Of a stretch of 64,000 bases of DNA, positions 44,103 to 53,299 are shown one piece after another. A program made the position numbers and the translations under genes. Location: assembly GCA_000531095.1 (NCBI GenBank), contig HG799463.1, positions 948,670 through 1,012,669 of the forward strand. Direction: 5' to 3'. Positions within the stretch are counted from its first letter, which is position 1. The number at the start of each line of letters is the position of its first letter. The notes beneath the pieces are model-generated. The model was not told the origin of the DNA and did not search any database. It was given only the letters and a program-made list of their open reading frames with translations. The stretch comes from Gemmata massiliana (GTDB lineage: Bacteria; Planctomycetota; Planctomycetia; Gemmatales; Gemmataceae).

Positions 44103-44867
44103 ATGTCTCGCTCACGTCTGTTGCTCCTGTCTGCCGCTGCCACATTTGTGGTCGCGTTCGCGCCCGCCGGGGCGCGGGCCGCGGACGAACCGAAGGACAT
44201 CATCGAGAAGGCGATCAAGGCCCACGGTGGCGCGGACGTTCTCACGAAGAACAAGGCCGCGCAACTGAAGACGAAGGGCAAGCTCAACATCCCCGGTGTG
44301 GGCGAGGTCGAGTTCACACAAGAAACTGCCTTCATGATCCCCGACAAGATCAAGGAATCGCTGGAATTCAAGGTGGCGGGCCAGAACGTGAGCCTGCTCA
44401 CGCTCATCAACGGCGACAAGGTCACGGTCGAGGTGAACGGCAAGGAGATCGACGGCGCGGGCGACAAGGTGAAGGACGCGCTGAAGGGCATCGGGCACAT
44501 GATGGAAGTCGCCCGTCTGGTGCCGGTGCGGGAGAAGGGGTACGAACTGAGCCTCATCGGTGACGACAAAGTGGGCGACAAGAAGGTGGTGGGCGTCCGC
44601 GTGTCGAAGAAGGGCGAGAAGGACGTGAGCCTGTACTTCGACAAGGCAACGTTCCTGATCGCGAAGATCGAGCACCGCACCATCGATCAGGCGAGCGGGA
44701 ACGAGATCACCGAGGAGCGGATGCCCAGCGATTACGCGAAGAACAAGGAAGGGCTGATGATCCCCAAGAAGATCACGGTCAAGCACGACGGGAAAGACTT
44801 CCTCGACGCCGAAATCCTCGAAGCAAAGTACTTCGAGAAGCTCGACGACAGCGAATTCAAGAAGTAA
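44103..44867 (+). CDS. Exported protein of unknown function, LolA/LppX-like candidate
   Basis: A protein of 254 residues with a signal peptide (SRSRLLLLSAAATFVVAFAPA, cleavage near ARAADE). The mature part is Lys/Glu-rich with alternating beta strands (KTKGKLNIPGVGEVEFTQE, GQNVSLLTLINGDKVTVEVNG, EKDVSLYFDKATFLIAKIEHR). Such a series of antiparallel strands with a conserved AHGG start resembles LolA/LppX-like lipoprotein-carrier folds, but this is inference. It precedes a perfect 56-bp palindrome. Confidence 0.7.
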   Translation: MSRSRLLLLSAAATFVVAFAPAGARAADEPKDIIEKAIKAHGGADVLTKNKAAQLKTKGKLNIPGVGEVEFTQETAFMIPDKIKESLEFKVAGQNVSLLTLINGDKVTVEVNGKEIDGAGDKVKDALKGIGHMMEVARLVPVREKGYELSLIGDDKVGDKKVVGVRVSKKGEKDVSLYFDKATFLIAKIEHRTIDQASGNEITEERMPSDYAKNKEGLMIPKKITVKHDGKDFLDAEILEAKYFEKLDDSEFKK

Positions 44868-44888
44868 CGCGCGTTTGCTTTTTTGTTC

Positions 44889-44944
44889 GTGGAACAGGCC
44901 TCTGGCCTGTGGAAGCGCTTCCACAGGCCAGAGGCCTGTTCCAC
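44889..44944. repeat. Perfect 56-bp palindrome (ACAGGCC family)
   Basis: The sequence is its own reverse complement over 56 bases, with no loop and no mismatch. Its core ACAGGCCTCTGGCCTGTGGA resembles the repeat at 53029-53101. It starts 22 bases after the stop codon of the exported-protein gene. Confidence 0.95.
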
Positions 44945-45091
44945 TAAACCAAAATCCACACGCACAAAAACCGCGGAGCGACGGGTAGCGGAGCGAGTCG
45001 AAGCGCGACGGGGAAATTCACTTTCCTGATCCCGATCACGCTCGATCTTGTTATCCTGTCGAAAACCCTCCCCCACGGTTTGAAGCGACCC

Positions 45092-45988
45092 ATGCCGCTA
45101 CGCATTTCCGCGTTCCCCAAGTGCTACCTCGAAGCGATCGCCGGCCACCGGAGCATGACCGTCTTCGAGTGGATCGAAATGGCCAAGTCGCTCGACTGCG
45201 ACGGCCTGGAGATGTACGAGGGATTCTTCACCAGTCTCGAACCGGGCTACCTCGATTCCGTGGGCGACGCGATCCGCGCGACCGGTCGCGCGATGCCGAT
45301 GCTCTGCTGCTCCCCGGATTTCACCAACCCCGACGCGGACGCCCGGAAACGCGCCATCGACAAAGAAATCGAGATGGTCCGCGTCACGCGGCGGCTCGGC
45401 GGCGCCGGCACTGTGTGCCGCGTGCTCAGCGGCCCACGCTACCCGGACGTCTCGCGCGAACAGGGGCTTGCGTGGGTGATCGAGTGCATCAATGCGGTGC
45501 TTCCCGTCGCGCGCGAGTGCGATGTAATTCTCGGCCTGGAGAACCACTACAAGGACGGGTTCTGGAAGTACCCCGAGTTCGCGCAGAAGAAGGACGTGTT
45601 CCTCGATCTGGTGAACGCGATCCCGGACCGGACGCATTTCGGCGTGCAGTACGATCCGTCGAACGCGGTCGTGGCCGGCGACAATCCCATCGAGTTACTT
45701 CGAGCCGTTGCGGACCGCGTGGTGAGTATGCACGCGAGCGACCGGTACCTCGCGGATGGGGCCACGCTCGACGACCTCCGCGCCGCGGACGGCAGCATCG
45801 GCTACTTCGACAAGCTCCGCCACGGCGTCACCGGTAAGGGGTTGAACGACTTCGACGCGATCTTCCGCATTCTCGCGGCGCACAACTACCGCGGGTGGGT
45901 GAGCATCGAAGACGGCATGAACGGCATGGGCGAAATGGCCGAATCGCTTGCGTTCCTGCGGCAGATCACTGCGAAGTATTTCCCGTAA
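45092..45988 (+). CDS. Sugar phosphate isomerase/epimerase (TIM-barrel, xylose-isomerase-like)
   Basis: A protein of 298 residues from the ATG at 45092; an upstream TTG is less likely. Metal-site residues are suggested by LEMYEGFF, ILGLENHYKDGFW, VQYDPSNAVV, VVSMHASDRY and VSIEDGMNGMGE. It belongs to the AP-endonuclease-2/xylose-isomerase-like family, which isomerises or epimerises sugars and sugar acids. The oxidoreductase gene that follows at 46482 is a common partner in sugar or inositol catabolism. Confidence 0.9.
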   Translation: MPLRISAFPKCYLEAIAGHRSMTVFEWIEMAKSLDCDGLEMYEGFFTSLEPGYLDSVGDAIRATGRAMPMLCCSPDFTNPDADARKRAIDKEIEMVRVTRRLGGAGTVCRVLSGPRYPDVSREQGLAWVIECINAVLPVARECDVILGLENHYKDGFWKYPEFAQKKDVFLDLVNAIPDRTHFGVQYDPSNAVVAGDNPIELLRAVADRVVSMHASDRYLADGATLDDLRAADGSIGYFDKLRHGVTGKGLNDFDAIFRILAAHNYRGWVSIEDGMNGMGEMAESLAFLRQITAKYFP

Positions 45989-46009
45989 TGCCAGTAAGTG
46001 CCTGTATCG

Positions 46010-46164
46010 GGCGAACGGCCGGTGTGAGCCGGCCGGTGAGAACCGCGAAGAGTTTTTGACAGGATTTACAGGATCAACCAGATCAGAACAGACCAGTGTA
46101 TTCGCGGCAACCTACCGGTCGTTTGTGAGTGGCCCTACCAGCCGGATTACACCGGCCGTTCGCC
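46010..46164. repeat. Palindromic element, GAACGGCCGG family (copy 3)
   Basis: The left arm (46010-46039) is identical in core to copy 2 at 38738; the right arm (46140-46164) is more diverged. The centre again contains GACAGGATTTACAGGATCAA. A further half-copy of the arm lies near 46247-46270. The gap 45989-46481 has no credible gene and is less GC-rich than its surroundings. Confidence 0.9.
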
Positions 46165-46481
46165 TACAGATTTTAATTGTATTTTAGTTCACTATTGGAT
46201 ATGATTTCACAATTGGCTCGTTGCGCATACACGCAAGGTGTAATCGAGCGGCCGGTGTGAGCCAGTTGGTGGCAGGCGCAATCGGTGTTCACAGAATGCG
46301 ACTGTTAGCATTTTATCCCCAAATACCGAGCGAAAGCTCGTTGCCGACCTCGAAAACCTCGGTGTTTTGTGCAATCGGGGCGGGAAAAGTGCCTCGCCGG
46401 GCCAGAATGTTAGCAAATGTTAGCCTGGCGGTCCGGGGCGAACTTGTCGATCGAAATTGCAACTTGTGGTGAAGCTCTCCC

Positions 46482-47717
46482 ATGACACCAATGCGTGTTG
46501 CTCTCGTCGGTTGCGGGAAGGTCGCGGGGATTCACGCGGCGGCACTCGCGGCGATACCCGATGCGGAACTCGTTGCAGCATGCGACGTGAGCGCGGACCG
46601 CGCGGGCGCCTTCGCCGCGAAGTACGGCGCCAAACCGTTTACCGATCTCGGTACGATGCTCCGCGACGCTCGAGCGGACGCGATTATCATTTGCACGCCG
46701 CACCCCCTACACGCGGAAGCCGCGATCCAAGCGGCGGAAGCCGGGGTTCACGTGCTCGTCGAGAAGCCGCTCGCCGCGAGCCTCGACGACTGCGACCGGA
46801 TGCTGGCGGCCGCGAAGCGGGGCGGGGCCACGCTCGGCGTCATCAGCCAGCGCCGGTTCATCGAGCCGGTGCAGCGCATGAAGCGCGCGATTGACGAGGG
46901 CAAGATCGGGAAGCCGGCGCTCGGTGTCTTCATCCAGTACAGTTGGCGCGACGCGGCGTACTACCTCTCGGACCCGTGGCGCGGGAAGTGGGACACCGAG
47001 GGCGGCGGCGTGCTCGTGAACCAGTCGCCGCACCAACTCGACATCCTCCTGTGGCTGATGGGACCGGTCGCCGAAGTGAGCGGCTACTGGGCGAACCTGA
47101 ACCACCCGACCGTGGAAGTGGACGACACCGCGGTCGCATCGATTCGGTTCAAGAACGGCGGGTTGGGTTCGATCATCACAAGCCTCTCGCAGAAACCGGG
47201 CATTTACACGAAGGTCCACATTCACGGCTCCCTCGGAGCATCAGTCGGCGTCGAAACGGACCGCGGCGCGACGTTCATTGCGGGCGTATCCGAGATAATG
47301 GAGCCGCCGCTCACCGATTTGTGGACGGTCCCCGGCGAGGAAAAGCAACTCGCGGAGTTCCAGATGCAAGACCGGGCGAGCTTCACCAGCGTGAACGCCA
47401 CGGTTTACTACCACATGCTCCAGATTCGCGACTTTTTGCAGGCAATCCGCGAGAACCGCCCGCCGCTCGTGACCGGCGAAGACGGGCGCGCGGTGGTGGA
47501 GCTGTTCAGCGCGATTTACCGTTCCAATCAAGAGAAACGAGCGATCATGCTCCCGCTCGCGCCACCAGAAGAGAAGTGGGCGGTGTGTCGCACGGATGAC
47601 AACGGCAACACGTTCGTCGTGCGCGAGCACCTGACGCGGACCGAGGCCGATCGCGTTGTGGCCGAGTTCGAGGCACGCGGCCATAAGCAGACATACTGGA
47701 CCGAACGCGCGAAGTAA
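46482..47717 (+). CDS. Gfo/Idh/MocA-family oxidoreductase
   Basis: A protein of 411 residues; a second ATG nine bases downstream is an alternative start. The Rossmann motif is VGCGKVAGIHA, followed by the signature EKPLAASLDDCDR (Lys in EKP) and a catalytic-type block GGGVLVNQSPHQLDILLWLMG with His. These enzymes oxidise or reduce sugars and inositols with NAD(P). The sugar-phosphate isomerase gene lies upstream on the same strand with a repeat element between. The substrate is unknown. Confidence 0.93.
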   Translation: MTPMRVALVGCGKVAGIHAAALAAIPDAELVAACDVSADRAGAFAAKYGAKPFTDLGTMLRDARADAIIICTPHPLHAEAAIQAAEAGVHVLVEKPLAASLDDCDRMLAAAKRGGATLGVISQRRFIEPVQRMKRAIDEGKIGKPALGVFIQYSWRDAAYYLSDPWRGKWDTEGGGVLVNQSPHQLDILLWLMGPVAEVSGYWANLNHPTVEVDDTAVASIRFKNGGLGSIITSLSQKPGIYTKVHIHGSLGASVGVETDRGATFIAGVSEIMEPPLTDLWTVPGEEKQLAEFQMQDRASFTSVNATVYYHMLQIRDFLQAIRENRPPLVTGEDGRAVVELFSAIYRSNQEKRAIMLPLAPPEEKWAVCRTDDNGNTFVVREHLTRTEADRVVAEFEARGHKQTYWTERAK

Positions 47718-47722
47718 CGGAC

Positions 47723-47762
47723 CGGCATCACCCCGGTGCCGGCCGGCACCGGGGTGATGCCG
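47723..47762. repeat. Perfect 40-bp palindrome after the oxidoreductase gene
   Basis: The sequence is self-complementary over 40 bases without mismatch or loop (core GGTGCCGGCCGGCACC). It starts five bases after the stop codon, and could act as a terminator or mRNA-end hairpin. The rest of the gap to 48052 shows nothing notable. Confidence 0.9.
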
Positions 47763-48052
47763 ACAAGGAGTACATCGGGGGGCCAACACCGGCACGCAGA
47801 CGGTGGTGCCCCTGGTGCGGGCGAGCGCGTGAAGGCCCAGTTGAGCCAGTTCCAGGTGCCGCGGCAGATGTCGCGCGGCGTATTCGGTCGGCACACTCGG
47901 GCGCTTCGAGTGGCGGCCCGTTGGTGGATCGGCGGGCCGCTGTTACCCGCTCAGAACCTACCCGACCGCCGCCCGACGGAACCAGAACTTATTGCACAAC
48001 ACCCCTACTGACAGGATCGGCCAGATCCGCTTGTCAACAAGGAACCGAAGAC

Positions 48053-49144
48053 GTGAACGCGACCGCATTCGTGCTGCTCACCTGCCTCACTGCGCCGCCG
48101 GAACCACCGACGGTCGTAAAAGCGGAACCGGACGCGGCCCTCAACTCCCGGTTCCGACTCAAAGACGGCTGGGTCGGTGGCGACGGCGCGTTCTCGGTGG
48201 CGCTTTCGGACAAGCGAGCGTTGTGGTTGTTCAGTGACACGTGGGTCGGTACCGTGCGCGACGGCAAGCGCAAAGACGTAACGATGGTGAACAATACCGT
48301 CGGCGTTCAAGACGGCACGGGTGTTGATGCGAAGTTCACTTTCGCAGTTCAAAAGGGAACGAACGGTAAACCCGCCGCAATCTTCACCCCGCCGGACGGA
48401 AAGGGGTGGTTCTGGCAGTTCGCGGGGCACTTCGCGGACGACAAACTGCACGTGTTCTTACCGCGCTTCGAGAAGACAAGCGATCCCGGTGCGTTCGGCT
48501 TCAAGGCGCTCGACCTGTGGCTCGGCACGGTCGAAAAGCCCGACGCGGACCCGCTGAAGTGGAAGACGAAGTATGCGAAAGTCCCGTTCGCCGCGTTCGA
48601 CGGCGGGCGCAAGTTCGCGTTCGGCTCCTCGGTACTCACGGTCGGCGAGCACGCTTACGTCTACGGCTACGAAGAAAAGCCGGGCAAGCCGTTCCCGACG
48701 CGGAAGCTGCTCACGGCCCGCGTCCGGGCGAACAAGCTCGCGGACTTTGACGCCTGGCGCTTCCTCGCGAACGATGCGTGGAAGGCCGACGCCAAGGACG
48801 CAACCGGTCAAACGAGCGGCCTCGGGACCGAGTTCTCCGTGAGCTACCTGCCGGGGCTGAAACGGTACGTGCTCGTTTCCACCGACGACGGTTTGTCGGA
48901 CCGTATCGTGGGGCGGTTCGCGTCCGCGCCCGAAGGTCCGTGGTCGGCGCCGGTGCTCCTCTACACGTGCCCGGAGATGAAGAAAGACAAGAAGGTGTTC
49001 TCCTACGCGGGTAAGTCCCACGCCCACCTCGCGACCGGCAACGAACTCGTGATCTCCTACGTCGTCAACTCGTTCGACCTGGCGCCGGTCATCAACAACG
49101 CGGACCTGTACTGGCCCACGTTCGTCCGCGTGCAATTGAAGTAG
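48053..49144 (+). CDS. DUF4185-like five-bladed propeller protein
   Basis: A protein of 363 residues with a GTG start chosen because AAGGA precedes it. A short hydrophobic leader (ATAFVLLTCLTA) suggests export. Repeated strands include WVGGDGAFSVALSDKRALWLFSDTW, GWFWQFAGHFADDKLHVFLPRF, VGEHAYVYGYEE and LGTEFSVSYLPGLKRYVLVSTDDG. The pattern of ALWLFSDTWVG and APEGPWSAPV fits DUF4185 / glycoside-hydrolase-type propellers, which bind or act on sugars. The assignment is by pattern and is moderately certain. Confidence 0.7.
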   Translation: MNATAFVLLTCLTAPPEPPTVVKAEPDAALNSRFRLKDGWVGGDGAFSVALSDKRALWLFSDTWVGTVRDGKRKDVTMVNNTVGVQDGTGVDAKFTFAVQKGTNGKPAAIFTPPDGKGWFWQFAGHFADDKLHVFLPRFEKTSDPGAFGFKALDLWLGTVEKPDADPLKWKTKYAKVPFAAFDGGRKFAFGSSVLTVGEHAYVYGYEEKPGKPFPTRKLLTARVRANKLADFDAWRFLANDAWKADAKDATGQTSGLGTEFSVSYLPGLKRYVLVSTDDGLSDRIVGRFASAPEGPWSAPVLLYTCPEMKKDKKVFSYAGKSHAHLATGNELVISYVVNSFDLAPVINNADLYWPTFVRVQLK

Positions 49145-49149
49145 CGCGT

Positions 49150-50403
49150 TTAGAACAATCGCGGTTGGCGCTTCGGATCGGCGAGCGCGGTCATCAGTTT
49201 GCGCTGAGGGGAACTGACGGGGTAGTCCGCGAGATCGGTCGGCGATACCCACTTCGCGTCCGCGTAAGACCCGGGCACGAATTTGCCGCCGGTGCGAGTT
49301 GCTTCCAGACACACGAGCGTGATCGCGTAGCGCGTCACACCGTGCTTGATGGCGAGTAGTTCCGCCCCCGGTTCGATGTCGAAACCGGTCAACTCCTTTG
49401 CCACACGCACGGCCGCAGAGTTGACGTCTTCGCCTTCCGTCCGCGGCGCGTGGGGCACCTCCCACATATTCTGCCAGCGCCCCGCGTCGGCCGGTCGTTG
49501 GCACAACAGCAGTTTGTCCCCGTCGCGAATCACCACGCCGACCTCGGCCACGTCCGTAATCGCGACCGGCTTCTTCTTGGGCGGGATCACGTCCTGAAGG
49601 TTATCGCGGTTCGCGATGCAGTGCGCCGAAACCGGGCATTTGTCGCACGCGGGCGCGGTGGGAGTGCAGATCAGGGCGCCGAGTTCCATCAGCGACTGAT
49701 TGAAGTCTCCCGCGCGCTTTTGAGGCAACACGGCTTCGGCCGCGGACCACACCCACACTTTCCCCTCGCCCTCGCGTGGGTCTTTGCGATAGCCGAAGAT
49801 CCGCGCGAGTACACGCAGACTGTTCGCCTCGACGATCGGGAACGGGCGGTCGAACGCTTGCGACAGCACCGCGCCGAGAATGTACCGCCCCACGCCGGGC
49901 AGTGATTCCCACACCGCGGGATCGTCGGGAAGCTGGTGATCTGCACCCGCCCCGCCTTTTTCAGATGCCGGAAGGTGGTTCGCCACCAGTTCTTTTGCGG
50001 CCGCGTGCAGGTGCCGGGCGCGCCGGTAATAGCCCAGCCCCTCCCACAACTTCAGCACCCGCTGCTCGTCGGCTGCCGCCAGCGCGCGGACGTTCGGCAG
50101 CGCGGCCATGAAGCGCTCGAAGTACGGCACCACAGCCGCGACGGTCGTTTGTTGAAGCATGACCTCGCTGATCCAAACGCGGTAGGCGTCGCGCGGGGCC
50201 GTGAGTTGGCCCGTCGCATCGCGGCGCCAGGGGAGATCGCGCTGGTAGGCGTCGAACCAGTTGAGGAGTTTGGTGCGAAGGCCGGTGAGCGTGCGGCCGG
50301 ACCAGCCTTCGGGGAGTTCCCAGTTCCGCGTTCCGCGTTCCAAGTTAGGCCGGGGGTGGAGGGGAAAGCCGCACGAGTTTGAAGCGTGTAGCGCGGGCGC
50401 CAC
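49150..50403 (-). CDS. mutY: A/G-specific adenine glycosylase (MutY) with altered catalytic Asp
   Basis: A protein of 417 residues; the start is GTG at 50403 or TTG at 50343. The N-terminal HhH-GPD domain has WISEVMLQQT with catalytic Glu80 and the helix-hairpin-helix LPGVGRYILGAV. The [4Fe-4S] cluster is C-x6-C-x2-C-x5-C (CTPTAPACDKCPVSAHC). The C-terminal NUDIX-like domain recognises 8-oxoguanine. Family enzymes excise adenine opposite 8-oxoG. The usual Asp in the DGN motif is replaced by Glu192 in VEANSLRVL. Confidence 0.93.
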   Translation of the reverse strand: MAPALHASNSCGFPLHPRPNLERGTRNWELPEGWSGRTLTGLRTKLLNWFDAYQRDLPWRRDATGQLTAPRDAYRVWISEVMLQQTTVAAVVPYFERFMAALPNVRALAAADEQRVLKLWEGLGYYRRARHLHAAAKELVANHLPASEKGGAGADHQLPDDPAVWESLPGVGRYILGAVLSQAFDRPFPIVEANSLRVLARIFGYRKDPREGEGKVWVWSAAEAVLPQKRAGDFNQSLMELGALICTPTAPACDKCPVSAHCIANRDNLQDVIPPKKKPVAITDVAEVGVVIRDGDKLLLCQRPADAGRWQNMWEVPHAPRTEGEDVNSAAVRVAKELTGFDIEPGAELLAIKHGVTRYAITLVCLEATRTGGKFVPGSYADAKWVSPTDLADYPVSSPQRKLMTALADPKRQPRLF

Positions 50404-50447
50404 TCACTTCAAACTCGCGATGAGAAATGGTGATCGAAAACGTGAGG

Positions 50448-51242
50448 CTACTTGGGGCGGCGCATGTACTGGCGAAGGAGGTCGTTGGCCGCGTTCGTCA
50501 TGTCTTCGCGGCTCTGGACTTTCTTCGGATCTTTCTTCTCTTCGACTTTCGAGCCTTCGCCAGTGCCCGCGAGCGGGGACGGCATCTCCATTACGGTGCT
50601 CCCTTCGGGAACGTTACCGTTGCCGTCGTCGTCCATTCCGAGCAGCATCGCCGCGATGCGGTCGTGATCGTCGTCGCTCGTCGTTTCCGAGGACGTTGTG
50701 AGCGCCGGCGATTCTTTCGAGGGGGGCTTGGGTGCCGGCGTTTCCTTCGACGGTGCGGGCTTGGTCGCCGGGACCGACTTGGGCGCGCCCGGGGCCGTTA
50801 CGCCCGACTTCGCCGGGGCCGGGGTGGTGTCGCGGACCGGGGCTTTCGGGGCCGTGGCCGCGGTCGCGGCTTTCACCGCGGCGAGGGCCGCCGCCGTTTC
50901 CGCCGAACCGCCCGGCAGCGGGGTGCCATCGGTTTGAGGGGCGTTTCTCGCAATGCGCACGCGAAAGTCGAGGGGGCCAACTTGCAGCGCGGCACCGTCC
51001 TGGATCTCGACTTCCTTCGACTGGATCAGTTCGTAGTTGACCAGGGTGCCGTTCGTGCTGCCGCAGTCCTTGACGTACACTTTCCCGTCACGGATCAGCA
51101 CCGCGCAGTGAACCTTGCTGATCGCGGGACTGGCCGGGCGAAGGTGGCACTGTTGGTCACGGCCAATGAGGAACTGCGCGCCTGTGAGTGGAATCGCGCG
51201 CCCCTCGTGAGCTCCCGCCGCAACGACCAAACTCACCTTCAT
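50448..51242 (-). CDS. FHA-domain protein with disordered Ala/Pro-rich tail
   Basis: A protein of 264 residues from the ATG at 51242. The FHA domain (about 1-95) has FLIGRDQQCHLRP, SPAISKVHCAV and DCGSTNGTLVN, the full phosphothreonine-binding set. The rest is Ala/Pro/Lys/Thr-rich low complexity, with a C-terminal helix (DMTNAANDLLRQYMR). It probably docks onto proteins phosphorylated by Hanks-type kinases. Its targets are unknown. The start of mutY is 45 bases downstream. Confidence 0.88.
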   Translation of the reverse strand: MKVSLVVAAGAHEGRAIPLTGAQFLIGRDQQCHLRPASPAISKVHCAVLIRDGKVYVKDCGSTNGTLVNYELIQSKEVEIQDGAALQVGPLDFRVRIARNAPQTDGTPLPGGSAETAAALAAVKAATAATAPKAPVRDTTPAPAKSGVTAPGAPKSVPATKPAPSKETPAPKPPSKESPALTTSSETTSDDDHDRIAAMLLGMDDDGNGNVPEGSTVMEMPSPLAGTGEGSKVEEKKDPKKVQSREDMTNAANDLLRQYMRRPK

Positions 51243-51475
51243 ATTTTGTCCGCCTTCGCCGTTAGTCCGCCCGGTACGGGACGGGGGTGAAGAGCCGCGG
51301 AAGGGGGAAGCGCCAAACGGCACGACAAATGTCGTGCTCGCGTCTGTTGCTGCCGACTTGCCGTCAACCCTCGCTGGGCTACGCTCAGATTGTGCGAGCC
51401 ACTACGAGTCGCTGATGGGTTTATCGGTTAACCCTGGTGGCTGTGATCGTTATTCTACGTTATTGGGCGAGTGCG

Positions 51476-53005
51476 ATGCAACAGCCAGTTCACCCGATTC
51501 CGCGCAACCGGCACAAGTTTCACGCCGTTGCCACAATTGCGTCAATTTTGGGCCTCGCCGCGGGCATTATATCCCTAAGTGGGTGTGGTGATGCGCCGCC
51601 CACCACAAATGAGAAACCTAAACCCCACGACGGCGTGAAGTTAACGTTCAGTTGCCCGGACGCCGCGTTCGCCGGCGCGATCGAGCCGATGGTCCGCTCG
51701 TGGGAAGCGCGAACCGGCGCCAAAGTGGCGCTCACGCGCGACGCCATGACGCCGACCGATTACGCCGACCTCGCGGTCATTTCCGCGGGGCAACTCGGGG
51801 AGTGGGCCGAACCGGGGCACCTGGTGGCGCTCCCGACCAAGTTCCGCGGGGGCGATCACCCGCTCCAGTGGTTCGGGTTCCTGACGGACTCGGCCGACCG
51901 CCTCGCCGAGTGGGGCGCGAAAACCCAAGCGATCCCGCTCACCGGCGACGGTTACCTCGTGGTGTACCGGGCGGACCGGTTCGGGGATCAGGCAACCAGC
52001 CTCGATTTCGTGAACCAGTTCCGGCGCCCGCTCGCCCCGCCCGCGACGTGGCAGGAATTCGCCGTTATCGCCGAGTTCTTCGCGAAGCGCGACAAGAAAC
52101 CGAGCCTCCCGCCGCTTTCGACCGATCCCGCCCGGGCGCTCGACTTCTTTTCGCGCGTCGCGTCGTCAATGGACCGGCCCGCGTTCAGCGAAAAGGATCT
52201 GGACGGCCCGAAGGACACCGAGCGCATGGCGTTTCAGTTCGCCATGCAGACCGGCGCCCCGCGGCTCAAGGCGCCCGGCTTCGAGGCCGCCGCCGAGTGG
52301 TTCGCGGGCCTGCACGCGACGGGGGGCCTGCCCGTGGGCGGTTCGGACGATCCCGTCGCCGCACTCGCCGAGAACCGGGCGGTCCTCGCGCTCGTGTCAC
52401 TCGACCAACTCGCCCGGTTCCCGCGTGAGAACGGCGCCGTTCCCGCGCGGTTCGGACTGGCGAGCGTACCCGGTTCGTCCCGGTACTTCGTCTCGGCGAA
52501 GAGCACGCACATCGACGTCCCGGCACCGGGCACCAACTATGTCCCGCACTTCTCCGGCGGGCGCCTCGGCGTGGTTCGCGCGCGCTGCACGACGCCCGAG
52601 GTCGCGTTCGACCTACTCGCCGAACTCGGCGGACCGGCCCGCAGCGCCGAACTGATTAGCACACCGGGGCTTGGCGCCGGACCGACCCGCAGCGCCCATT
52701 TGACCCCCGATCACATTTTGCTCTGGCTCGGCTACGGGTTCGACGCCGAGCGCTCGAAGACCCTTCAAGACGCACTGCGGCACTACGTCGGCCAAACGGT
52801 GAAGAACCCGACTTACGGGCTTCGCGGCCCTGACCGCGCGCCCCTGACCGAAGCGGGCGGAAACGCGGTCCGGAAGCTCGGTACGGGGACCAAACCGGGC
52901 GACGTGTTGACCGAGGCGATCAGTGCGTGGAACGCGATCGACGCCAAAGCTCCAGACAAGACCGCGCTCATCCAGTGGCGCAAACGAGCTGCGGGTTTGA
53001 ACTGA
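51476..53005 (+). CDS. Extracellular solute-binding lipoprotein (ABC transporter family 1-like)
   Basis: A protein of 509 residues from ATG 51476; an in-frame GTG at 51437 is possible. A lipobox (LSGC) near residue 36 ends the signal. The body has a periplasmic-binding pattern: VKLTFSCPDAAFAGAIEPMVRSWEARTGAKV, YADLAVISAGQLGEW, AKTQAIPLTGDGYLVVYRAD and PATWQEFAVIAEFFAKR. These fit sugar-type solute-binding proteins, but no permease or ATPase genes are adjacent, so the ligand is unknown and orphan function is possible. Confidence 0.82.
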   Translation: MQQPVHPIPRNRHKFHAVATIASILGLAAGIISLSGCGDAPPTTNEKPKPHDGVKLTFSCPDAAFAGAIEPMVRSWEARTGAKVALTRDAMTPTDYADLAVISAGQLGEWAEPGHLVALPTKFRGGDHPLQWFGFLTDSADRLAEWGAKTQAIPLTGDGYLVVYRADRFGDQATSLDFVNQFRRPLAPPATWQEFAVIAEFFAKRDKKPSLPPLSTDPARALDFFSRVASSMDRPAFSEKDLDGPKDTERMAFQFAMQTGAPRLKAPGFEAAAEWFAGLHATGGLPVGGSDDPVAALAENRAVLALVSLDQLARFPRENGAVPARFGLASVPGSSRYFVSAKSTHIDVPAPGTNYVPHFSGGRLGVVRARCTTPEVAFDLLAELGGPARSAELISTPGLGAGPTRSAHLTPDHILLWLGYGFDAERSKTLQDALRHYVGQTVKNPTYGLRGPDRAPLTEAGGNAVRKLGTGTKPGDVLTEAISAWNAIDAKAPDKTALIQWRKRAAGLN

Positions 53006-53028
53006 GCCTCGCGGAGAAGTCCGTGGTC

Positions 53029-53101
53029 TTTGGTTTGGTGGTACAGGCCCGAGGCCTGTGGAAGACTTCCATAGGCCTCGGGCCTGTACCACCAAACCAA
53101 A
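53029..53101. repeat. 73-bp near-perfect palindrome (ACAGGCC family)
   Basis: Arms of 36 bp (53029-53064 and 53066-53101) pair with one mismatch around a single base. The core ACAGGCCCGAGGCCTGTGGA matches the palindrome at 44889 apart from the central two bases. It starts 24 bases after the solute-binding gene. Confidence 0.93.
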
Positions 53102-53238
53102 ACCCAAGCTCTCAATACACGAACCGCGACGGATTGCGCGTGGTGAGGTGCTTAGAGGTACCGCCGCGTAAGCGGGCTTGAGCTTCTGATGTCCCGGCTC
53201 CATTGGAGCTACTCACTCATAGAGCGAGCGACGCTTTG

Positions 53239-53280
53239 AAACGATGCGGCCCGCCGATCTTTCGGCGGGCCGCATCGTTT
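53239..53280. terminator. Bidirectional intrinsic terminator
   Basis: A 19-bp perfect stem (AAACGATGCGGCCCGCCGA with its complement) and a TCT-type loop, with T-runs on both strands, lies between the convergent solute-binding and EF-hand genes. It fits a bidirectional Rho-independent terminator. Confidence 0.85.
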
Positions 53281-53299
53281 TAGACTTCAGAAGGAAACG

